This document shows positions 19,105 to 26,181 of a stretch of 64,000 bases of DNA, piece after piece (the first letter of the stretch is position 1; each line of letters starts with the position of its first letter). The notes beneath the pieces are model-generated. The model did no database searches and was not told the origin of the DNA. It worked only from the letters and a program-made list of their open reading frames with translations. The position numbers were made by a program, and so were the translations under genes. The DNA is taken from contig NZ_VUMH01000005.1 of NCBI RefSeq assembly GCF_009696265.1, forward strand, positions 62,001-126,000, given 5' to 3'. Origin of the DNA: Desulfovibrio porci (lineage in GTDB: Bacteria > Desulfobacterota > Desulfovibrionia > Desulfovibrionales > Desulfovibrionaceae).

Positions 19105-19664
19105 GCGGTCTTTCCGGTTTGAACCTTGTCGCAGGCATGCCGGTAAAAATAGTAGCAATAGTTGATGCCGGAGATCAGGGCCAGCAGTAATGCCACATAC
19201 AGCAACACTTCGCCGAGCGGCCAGAGTTCAACGCCGAACAGGGGATAGTGCAGGATCAGCGGCACAATAGCCACGATTTGCAAGACGGTTTTGGCCTTGC
19301 CGAATTTGTCGGCCGCCAGCACGATGCCTTCGTCAATGGCCATGGCGCGCAGACCGGTCACCACCAGTTCGCGGCAAACAATGACGATCACGACCCAGGC
19401 CGGAGCCCAATCCAGCTTGACGAACATAATCAGCACCGAGCAGATCAGCACTTTATCGGCCAGGGGGTCCAGAAATTTGCCCATGCTGGTGACCATGTTT
19501 TCACGCCGGGCGATGTAGCCGTCGGCCCAGTCGGTGATAGCCGCGAAGATAAAGGCCAGCGCGGCCAGAAGACAAAAAACGGGACCCTGGAAATACAGAA
19601 GAACAACGACCAGAGGCGCCATCAAAATGCGCAACAAGGTAATTTTATTGGCAAGGTTGAGCAT
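19101..19664 (-). CDS. pgsA: CDP-diacylglycerol-glycerol-3-phosphate phosphatidyltransferase, 187 aa
   Basis: Integral membrane enzyme that makes phosphatidylglycerophosphate, the first step to PG and cardiolipin. The CDP-alcohol phosphotransferase motif DX2DGX2ARX8GX3DX3D is complete, from Asp45 to Asp70 (DWADGYIARR ... GKFLDPLAD). About five membrane helices. Head of a four-gene operon with a small ORF, ftsB-like and TPR genes. Confidence 0.92.
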   Translation of the reverse strand: MLNLANKITLLRILMAPLVVVLLYFQGPVFCLLAALAFIFAAITDWADGYIARRENMVTSMGKFLDPLADKVLICSVLIMFVKLDWAPAWVVIVIVCRELVVTGLRAMAIDEGIVLAADKFGKAKTVLQIVAIVPLILHYPLFGVELWPLGEVLLYVALLLALISGINYCYYFYRHACDKVQTGKTA

Positions 19665-19775
19665 CGTCCCTCTCTGGCGTTACCGTCGAAATTTTTCTGT
19701 TTTTCTAGCACAAAAGCGCGGTGGAGAAAAGGAGAAATATCCCCTCTTCCGGCGGACCCGCGCGCTTCTTGCATG

Positions 19776-19803
19776 AAAAGAGCCCCTTCGCTTGAAGGGG
19801 CTC
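19776..19803 (-). terminator. Terminator of pcm-mrp
   Basis: Ten-bp stem GAGCCCCTTC/GAAGGGGCTC (19780-19789 with 19794-19803) with a four-base loop and TTTT on the minus strand. Confidence 0.85.
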
Positions 19804-19809
19804 GTGATT

Positions 19810-20724
19810 TCAGGAGTTGGGAGTGGACAAGGCTTCCAGACTGTTGTTCGCCGCGGCCGCGATGGCGTCGGCCAGAGCCAGGAAAGACGATTTGGCCGGG
19901 CCTTCGCCTTCCAGGTAGACCACCGGCACGCCCCGGTCGGCGGCCACCACGGTGGCCGGATCCAGAGGGACGGCCCCCAGGAATCTGAGCCCGTAATGCT
20001 GCGCCAGTTCTTCCCCGCCGCCTTTCTTGAAGAGATCAATTTCCTTGTGGCAATGCGGGCAGACCAGGCCGCTCATGTTTTCCACCACGCCCAGCACATT
20101 GGCATTGGCGTACTGGAGGAAGTTCACGGCCTTGCGCACGTCGGCCAGGGAAATTTCCTGCGGGGTGGTCACAACCACGCAGAGCGCGTCGGGAATGGTT
20201 TTCAGTACGGTCATGTGCTCATCGCCGGTTCCCGGAGGGGAGTCGATAAGCAGAAAGTCGAGTTCGCCCCACTTCACGTCCGCGATGAACTGGCGGATGG
20301 CGGCGGATTTTTTGGGACCGCGCCAAAGGATGGCCTGATCCCGGTCCTGCAGCAGCGAGTCCATGGAAATGACGGACAGGTTTTCATTATAGGCCGCGGG
20401 CAGCATCAGCTCGCCGCCGGCATCCATTTCAACGGTGCTGGTAAGGCCTAGCAGATTGGGCACGCTGGGACCATGCATATCCACATCCAGGATGCCCACT
20501 TTAAAGCCGCGCCGGGCCAGAGCCGCTGCGGTGTTCACTGTCACCGAGCTTTTGCCTACGCCCCCCTTGCCGCTCATGACGAAAATTTTATGGCGGATAT
20601 GCCCCAGCGTGGCCGCAATGATCCGGTCCTGGCGGGCCATCAGGTCATTGCAGTTTCCATCGCCTCCCTTGCCCGTGGAACTGGGGCAGGAGGAGGCGGA
20701 AGAACAGGAAGAACAGGAGGACAT
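19810..20724 (-). CDS. mrp: Mrp/NBP35-type Fe-S carrier ATPase, 304 aa
   Basis: P-loop scaffold for iron-sulfur cluster transfer. Deviant Walker A SGKGGVGKSS (residues 51-60), GILDVDMHGPSVPNLLG, and the bridging cluster ligands CPHC near residue 230. The N-terminus is cysteine-rich (Cys4, 7, 13, 25), as in eukaryotic/archaeal-style Nbp35 rather than plain ApbC. GGAG precedes the ATG. Lies 36 bases downstream of pcm in the same direction. Confidence 0.88.
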   Translation of the reverse strand: MSSCSSCSSASSCPSSTGKGGDGNCNDLMARQDRIIAATLGHIRHKIFVMSGKGGVGKSSVTVNTAAALARRGFKVGILDVDMHGPSVPNLLGLTSTVEMDAGGELMLPAAYNENLSVISMDSLLQDRDQAILWRGPKKSAAIRQFIADVKWGELDFLLIDSPPGTGDEHMTVLKTIPDALCVVVTTPQEISLADVRKAVNFLQYANANVLGVVENMSGLVCPHCHKEIDLFKKGGGEELAQHYGLRFLGAVPLDPATVVAADRGVPVVYLEGEGPAKSSFLALADAIAAAANNSLEALSTPNS

Positions 20725-20760
20725 GGGATCTCCTTCATGCGTTAACGGAATTTCAGAAAC

Positions 20761-21480
20761 TTAACGTCCCGACGGTTGCCAGCCGTGGTCGCCCACCAGA
20801 TCCACAAAAATGACGGAACCGAGATCCTCGGTATGGATGCGGCCCTGCTCCTTGCGCAGACGCATCAGTCGTTGGGTGCGCGGACGCGCGCCGACGGGAA
20901 TGAGCAAAATGCCTCCCTCATCCAACTGGTCCACCAGTGGGCGGGGAATCTCGGGGCCGCCGGCCGTGACGATGATACGCTCAAAGGGCGCCGCCTCGGG
21001 CATGCCCAAGGTGCCGTCGCGCCGCTGCATGTGGATACCGCGAAGCCCCAGTTGCCGCAAGAGGGCGCCGGCATTCAGATAGAGTTCGCGCAGACGCTCC
21101 ACCGTAAAAACAGTGCAGCCCATGGCGGCCAGCACGGCGGCCTGATAACCGGACCCGGTGCCGATTTCCAGCACGCGCATGCCCCGGTCAACCTCCAGCA
21201 GCTCGCTCATCAGGGCGACTATATACGGCTGGGAAATGGTCTGGCCGTAACCGATGGGCAGGGGGGTATCCTCATAGGCCTGGGAGCGCAAGGCCTCCTG
21301 CACGAAAAGATGCCGGGGCACGGTCCCCATGGCCGCCAGCACGCCGGGATGGCTGATGCCCCTGGCCTCAAGCTGTTCCCGTACCATCCGGCGGCGCAGG
21401 CGTCTGGGATCCACCTGCGGATTGCGCGTCTCTTGCGAACTCGGGAAGCTCTGGCCATATGGGTATCTGCCGTTCTGCAT
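20761..21480 (-). CDS. pcm: Protein-L-isoaspartate O-methyltransferase, 239 aa
   Basis: SAM-dependent repair of isoaspartyl residues. SAM motif [16 protein letters not shown], the substrate-side [15 protein letters not shown] and the C-terminal [11 protein letters not shown] are characteristic. The start is uncertain: the ATG at 21480 is preferred, a TTG at 21513 adds 11 residues and an ATG at 21387 would remove 31; none has a strong Shine-Dalgarno. Divergent from the M23 peptidase gene. Confidence 0.88.
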   Translation of the reverse strand: MQNGRYPYGQSFPSSQETRNPQVDPRRLRRRMVREQLEARGISHPGVLAAMGTVPRHLFVQEALRSQAYEDTPLPIGYGQTISQPYIVALMSELLEVDRGMRVLEIGTGSGYQAAVLAAMGCTVFTVERLRELYLNAGALLRQLGLRGIHMQRRDGTLGMPEAAPFERIIVTAGGPEIPRPLVDQLDEGGILLIPVGARPRTQRLMRLRKEQGRIHTEDLGSVIFVDLVGDHGWQPSGR

Positions 21481-21626
21481 ACTGCGGAAGAAAAAACAGA
21501 TTTTGGCAGCCAAGTCAATGCGCGTCCAGCGCCGCCCCGAGCGCGGTCAAGAAAAAATCAAGACTTTTCCTTGAAAATCGCCCTTCTTTGTGCCAACATT
21601 TTAAAGACCGTCACGAGGAGCCATCA

Positions 21627-22949
21627 ATGCGCAAAAAAAGTATGTTTTCCACAGTGTTAGTTCTGCTGGTCATAGCCGCTCTGGCTGCCGGCGGCTATAC
21701 TTTTTTTAAAGATATGGACGGACCGGCCGTTCAGGTTACGCCCAATACCGGCAGGGTCTCGCCGGCCACGGTGCTGCAGATTCATATGAACGACCCCTCC
21801 GGCATCCGCTCGCTTACGGTGGGCATCCGCAAAAACAACGTGCTCAATGTGATCTTCAACAGACATTTTGACGAGTACCTGCCCGAGCGTGTGGTGGACG
21901 TGCCCCTGAAGGACTCCAACCTGCGCGAAGGGGCTTTTGATCTGGAAATCCGCGCCACGGACGGTTCGTTGGCGGGTTTCGGCCAGGGCAACACCCGCAC
22001 CGTGCAGTTGCCCATGCGTCTGGACACCCAGCCGCCGCGCATTTCCGTTAAAACTCTGCCGCCCAACGTGCGCCGGGGCGGCTCGGCGGTGGTCCGCTAT
22101 ACCATAGACGAAGACGTGAGCAGTAGCGGCGTGCTGGTGGCGGGCTATTTCGTGCCCGGCTTTCTGCAAAAGGACGGCAGTTATCTCTGCTTTTTCCCTT
22201 TCCCCTATACCATGACGGCCCGCGACTTTAAAAACGCGGTGGAAATCACGGCCACCGACTTGGCCGGCAACGTGACCAAAAGCCGTCTGACGGTCATGGC
22301 CTTTGAGCGCAATTTCAAAAGCGACAGCCTGGAGCTGAAGGACGATTTTCTGCTCTCCGTGGAAAACAAGCTGCGCGCTCTGGCCCCCAATGCGGCCAAT
22401 CCGCTTGAGTGCTATCTTTACATCAATAATCAGGTGCGTGCGGCCAATGTGCAGACCTTGCGTGAAATCGGCAAGGATACGGCGGCGGCCATGCTCTGGA
22501 GCGGCATCTTCACCCGCCTGCCCCGCTCCGCCGCGCGGGCCGGTTTCGCCGACCACCGCTTCTTCCACTATCAGGGCAAGCTGGTGGGCGAATCCTTCCA
22601 TCTGGGCTTTGATCTGGCTTCGGTGCGCAACGCCGACGTGCCCGCCGCCAACAGCGGCCGGGTAGTCTATACGGGTGAGCAGGGGATTTACGGTAACCTT
22701 GTGGTCATCGACCACGGCCTGGGCCTCATGTCCCTGTACTCGCATTTGAGCGAAATACAGGTCAACAAAGGCGACGTGGTCAAGAAAGGCCAGATCATCG
22801 CCCGTACGGGCAGCACCGGCCTGGCCTTCGGCGACCATCTGCATTTTGGCATCCTGGTGGGCGGCGTGGAAGTGACGCCTCTGGAATGGATCGACCCCAA
22901 ATGGGTCCGCGACAATATCACGGGCAGACTGGAGGCGGCGGCCAATTAA
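21627..22949 (+). CDS. Membrane-anchored M23 (LytM) peptidase, 440 aa
   Basis: Start at ATG 21627 behind GAGGAG. N-terminal signal anchor (residues 7-27), an Ig-like/beta-rich middle, and a C-terminal M23 domain with the zinc ligands HLGFD and HLHFG and the NSGRVVYTGEQGIYGNLVVIDHG strand pattern. All catalytic ligands are present, so it should be an active endopeptidase acting on periplasmic peptidoglycan cross-links, rather than an EnvC/NlpD-type degenerate activator. Single-gene unit with a strong terminator. Confidence 0.9.
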   Translation: MRKKSMFSTVLVLLVIAALAAGGYTFFKDMDGPAVQVTPNTGRVSPATVLQIHMNDPSGIRSLTVGIRKNNVLNVIFNRHFDEYLPERVVDVPLKDSNLREGAFDLEIRATDGSLAGFGQGNTRTVQLPMRLDTQPPRISVKTLPPNVRRGGSAVVRYTIDEDVSSSGVLVAGYFVPGFLQKDGSYLCFFPFPYTMTARDFKNAVEITATDLAGNVTKSRLTVMAFERNFKSDSLELKDDFLLSVENKLRALAPNAANPLECYLYINNQVRAANVQTLREIGKDTAAAMLWSGIFTRLPRSAARAGFADHRFFHYQGKLVGESFHLGFDLASVRNADVPAANSGRVVYTGEQGIYGNLVVIDHGLGLMSLYSHLSEIQVNKGDVVKKGQIIARTGSTGLAFGDHLHFGILVGGVEVTPLEWIDPKWVRDNITGRLEAAAN

Positions 22950-23078
22950 GGCATGTTATATGCGTGGACATATCCGCGCCACTCGTGGGACATCGGACTC
23001 AGCCGACGCGCTGCTGGCGCAGCTTGAATTGGTACAATTTCAAAAGCAAGATATTCTGAGGCTCTCCGAAAAAAACGT

Positions 23079-23116
23079 AAAACGCCCCGCTGATCTGACA
23101 GCCAGCGGGGCGTTTT
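23079..23116 (+). terminator. Terminator of the M23 peptidase gene, bidirectional
   Basis: Fourteen-bp perfect stem (23079-23092 with 23103-23116), 10-base loop, A-run on one side and T-run on the other, so it can also end the convergent gene at 23203. Confidence 0.9.
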
Positions 23117-23202
23117 GTCATTCCATCAGCCAGTGACCGCACCGACGGTCAATGCGTTCCGGCGGACCTCTACGTTAACGCCGCACCAAAAGGTAATCCG
23201 CC

Positions 23203-23499
23203 CTATTCGTCGCGGGGGGGCAATTCACGGCCGCCTTCTTGCAGGCGCTGTAAAAATTTATCCCGGCAGTCATAGCTGCAGAAACGGTAAACCTTGTCGC
23301 CGTCTCGCACGGAAATATTGCCGTCTATCGAGACATATGTGCCGCATTCTGGATCTTTGACCATTTCGCCCGCAGCCACCTTCCGTTCCAGATCTGCGGC
23401 GCTTTCTTCCTTGCTTGTCTTTTTTTTCTTGAGCACGTCATTGGCGAAGAGGCGGTACAAAACATAAACCGCCACGATCAGAACAAGCCATTTCAACAT
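23203..23499 (-). CDS. Small membrane-anchored YHS/TRASH-like metal-binding protein, 98 aa
   Basis: N-terminal membrane helix (residues 4-19), basic stretch KKKK, then a YHS/TRASH-like treble-clef pattern: MVKDPECGTYVS followed by VYRFCSYDCRDKF. Such domains bind metals such as Cu, Zn or Fe. GGAG upstream of the ATG. No metal transporter is adjacent, so the partner is unknown. Confidence 0.75.
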   Translation of the reverse strand: MLKWLVLIVAVYVLYRLFANDVLKKKKTSKEESAADLERKVAAGEMVKDPECGTYVSIDGNISVRDGDKVYRFCSYDCRDKFLQRLQEGGRELPPRDE

Positions 23500-23637
23500 C
23501 CGTCATGCTCCTTCACCGTTGCCGACTGTTTGCGCCGCAACGGAATATGGCGTGTGTCCGCACTGTATCGGCGCGCAGTGGCTTTTGCGGGCCATGCTTG
23601 GGGCCGGTTGACAAATTAGCACAGAGGCCGGGGCGCG

Positions 23638-24153
23638 TCACTGAAAAATTCTGCGTCCGTCCAGCCTGTAGTTCAGGCGCGCCAGCCAGTGAGCCGCGGT
23701 AATTCCGTCGATACGGACATGGGGTGCGATGTCCAGCAGCGGCACCAGAGCGAAAGCCCGCTGCACCAGACGCGGATGCGGCACCCGGCAGACCGGGTCC
23801 GCGCAACTCTCCTCGCCAAAAAGCAGGAGGTCCGCATCTATGGCGCGCGGGCCATAGCGCAACGCCGGATCCGGGCTGCGCACGCGTCCGAGCTTGCTTT
23901 CCAGGCGGAGCATGGCCGCCAGCAGGCTTTGCGGCCGCCAGAACGATGCTGGCAAAAGCTCCACCACCTGGTTCAGAAACCAAGGCTGATCCGTATAGCC
24001 CTGCGGTTCAGTGCTGTAAAGAGGCGATATTGCGTTCAAACGCAGACCCGGCAGACGGGAAAGCCCTTCGCGTGCCCGCGTGAGCATGTCCTCCGCATCA
24101 AGGCTGTTGGACCCCAGACCCACATAGGCCCGAATCTCCGCATGTGGAGACAC
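23638..24153 (-). CDS. folK: HPPK, dihydropteridine pyrophosphokinase, 171 aa
   Basis: Folate pathway: ATP-dependent pyrophosphorylation of 6-hydroxymethyl-7,8-dihydropterin. Motifs AYVGLGSN, SPLYSTEPQGYTDQPWFLNQVV, and RYGPRAIDADLLLFG are diagnostic. Start chosen at GTG 24153, five bases after GGAGG; a TTG at 24189 overlapping the GGDEF stop is possible. Co-directional with and directly behind the GGDEF gene. Confidence 0.92.
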   Translation of the reverse strand: MSPHAEIRAYVGLGSNSLDAEDMLTRAREGLSRLPGLRLNAISPLYSTEPQGYTDQPWFLNQVVELLPASFWRPQSLLAAMLRLESKLGRVRSPDPALRYGPRAIDADLLLFGEESCADPVCRVPHPRLVQRAFALVPLLDIAPHVRIDGITAAHWLARLNYRLDGRRIFQ

Positions 24154-24185
24154 GCGCTCCTCCACTCTTGTTTCACCATGCCGGT

Positions 24186-25145
24186 TCAAAGCAGTTTTTT
24201 CATGGCCCGCTTGCGGGCATACAGACGACTGTCCGCCCGTTTGATGACGTCGGAAAGGGTGTTGTCCGTACCTTTTTTGAAAAAGGCATGCCCCGCGGCA
24301 AAGCTGAGACGGGTGGCATTGGTCGCATTATAGGCTTCCTTGCGGTCTTCCAGTTCCTGAAGCGCCCTTTCCAGAACGCCCCTATCAGTCTGGGGCAGAA
24401 AAACCGCGAATTCGTCCCCGCCGTAGCGGTACAGCTTGGCCGTGTCGGGCATGGATTCCCTGAGCAGAAAGGCGAAACTGCGGATCAACTGGTCGCCCGC
24501 GAGGTGCCCCAGACTGTCGTTGATCATCTTCAAATTGTTAAGATCGAAGAGGACCATACCCAATGAACTCATATCCGGCAGATGTTCGGAAAGTTGGAGC
24601 AGATCCGTTTCATAGGCATTACGGTTACCCAGTTCCGTGAGGCTGTCCGTAAAGGCCAGCTGGTGGGTGCTGGCAATATATTCATAGGCTTCCTTGCCGA
24701 AGCGGAAAGGAAAATATTCATCCGGGTCCGTGACTTCATAAGGATGGGAAAGGTGCATATGCGCCACTTTGAGCCGGTCGCCGAACAGGCGGTAGAAAAA
24801 ACTCACCCGCTGGTGACAGCGGATGAAGAGCTTGGTCTCCGGATCCGAGGTCACATAATAACAGCCGGACACCACGCAGAAATCCTCATTCTCGTAAGGC
24901 ACAAAGTACTCTTCCTGCTCCATGGTAAAGGTCACGTCCTTCTCCTGGGCCAGAAGCGCCTTAACCTTGTCCAGTCCGGTTACGAACTGGGAACGCAGAG
25001 GACCGATCCACATCACGTTTTCCACGAGCTTGTCCCAGACAAAATCCTCATCGCGAGCATAGTGACGATTCATGATTTCGCTGGTTAAGGCCACGCCGCG
25101 CCGACCCAAGGGGCCCACGTTTGCTTCGTTGTGGATAGTGTACAT
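24186..25145 (-). CDS. Diguanylate cyclase with N-terminal SnoaL-like domain, 319 aa
   Basis: Residues 20-140 form a SnoaL/NTF2-like domain (nuclear transport factor fold) that probably senses a small ligand. The C-terminal half is a GGDEF domain with FTDSLTELGNRNAYE and intact YGGDEF (residues 241-246). No RxxD inhibitory I-site lies five residues upstream. It has no membrane segment, so it is cytoplasmic. The product is likely c-di-GMP. GAGG lies seven bases before the ATG. The domain split is inferred from sequence pattern. Confidence 0.82.
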   Translation of the reverse strand: MYTIHNEANVGPLGRRGVALTSEIMNRHYARDEDFVWDKLVENVMWIGPLRSQFVTGLDKVKALLAQEKDVTFTMEQEEYFVPYENEDFCVVSGCYYVTSDPETKLFIRCHQRVSFFYRLFGDRLKVAHMHLSHPYEVTDPDEYFPFRFGKEAYEYIASTHQLAFTDSLTELGNRNAYETDLLQLSEHLPDMSSLGMVLFDLNNLKMINDSLGHLAGDQLIRSFAFLLRESMPDTAKLYRYGGDEFAVFLPQTDRGVLERALQELEDRKEAYNATNATRLSFAAGHAFFKKGTDNTLSDVIKRADSRLYARKRAMKKLL

Positions 25146-25251
25146 AATGATTCCTCATAACGCATTTACGGACGCGAGGGAAGCCCGTCGAACCCGAATG
25201 GAGCGCTTTTTACCCGTTCGGCACTTGCCCGGTGACGGCAAGGCGGCTAGC

Positions 25252-26181
25252 ATGACGGCTATGAAAAGAACACAAGCGTCCCCTCCCCTTTCCAACCTGC
25301 TTCCGCCCTGGCGTGACTATCTGCTGGCGCAGCGTGGGCTTTCGCCCCGTACCGTGGAATCCTACGGTCAGGATCTGGAAAGCTTTTTCCTCTTTGAGGA
25401 AGAACTCGGGCAGAGCGGCGGCCTCGAAAACGGCCCGGACGAACAGGAAATTTTTCTTTATCTGGCCTGGCTGCGGGCCAGGGGCAATACCGGACGGACG
25501 CTGGCCCGGCGGCTCTCCGCCCTGAGGGCCTTTTTCGCCTTTGCGGTGGAGGAAGGCGTATTGAAGACCAACCCGGCGCTTTTGCTGGAGAATCCCAAAT
25601 TACCCCAGTACCTGCCGGAGGTGCTCAGCCGTGAAGAAATGGAAAAGCTGCTGGCCCTGCCGGACATGGACGACAAGAGCGGCCGACGTGATCGCTGTAT
25701 GCTGGAGTTGCTGTATGCCGCCGGCCTGCGGGTTTCCGAACTCCGCAATCTGAGTGTGGCCGATCTTGATCTGCAACGTGGTCTGGTGCGTGTCTTCGGC
25801 AAAGGAGCCAAAGAACGCCTGGTGCCCTTGCACGACATGATTCAGGAACTGCTGGCCGACTATCTGCGCGCCTGGCGTCCGCAGTTTTCGCCCAGCGGCA
25901 ATCAGCTTTTCGTCAACCGCTCGGGCCGTGCGCTGAGTCGGCAATACGTCTGGAAAATGGTTAAAAAATACGCCATACTGGCGGGTATCCGGCGTCCCAT
26001 CTCGCCTCACACCTTCCGGCATTCCTTCGCCACCCACCTGCTGGAAGGCGGCGCGGACCTGCGCGCGGTGCAATTGCTGCTTGGTCACGCGGATATCAGC
26101 GCCACTGAAATTTATACCCATGTCCAGGCTGAGCGCCTGCGCGGCATTCACCGTCAATTTCATCCCCGGAGCCAGTTGTGA
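25252..26181 (+). CDS. xerD: XerD-type tyrosine recombinase, 309 aa
   Basis: Site-specific recombinase that resolves chromosome dimers at dif with XerC and FtsK. Catalytic residues are complete: Arg160, Lys184, His253, Arg256, His279 and Tyr288 (LGHADISATEIYTHV). The end HVQAERLRGIHRQFHPR matches XerD more than XerC. Start at ATG 25252, eight bases after AAGG; ATG 25261 is an alternative. The stop overlaps the next gene in GTGA. No XerC partner or dif site was seen here. Confidence 0.88.
   Translation: MTAMKRTQASPPLSNLLPPWRDYLLAQRGLSPRTVESYGQDLESFFLFEEELGQSGGLENGPDEQEIFLYLAWLRARGNTGRTLARRLSALRAFFAFAVEEGVLKTNPALLLENPKLPQYLPEVLSREEMEKLLALPDMDDKSGRRDRCMLELLYAAGLRVSELRNLSVADLDLQRGLVRVFGKGAKERLVPLHDMIQELLADYLRAWRPQFSPSGNQLFVNRSGRALSRQYVWKMVKKYAILAGIRRPISPHTFRHSFATHLLEGGADLRAVQLLLGHADISATEIYTHVQAERLRGIHRQFHPRSQL

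Noticed and set aside
25252-26181. xerD as a mobile-element integrase
   Set aside because: The length, catalytic set and C-terminus fit housekeeping XerD, it is translationally coupled to a tRNA-processing gene, and no att repeats or phage genes are near.
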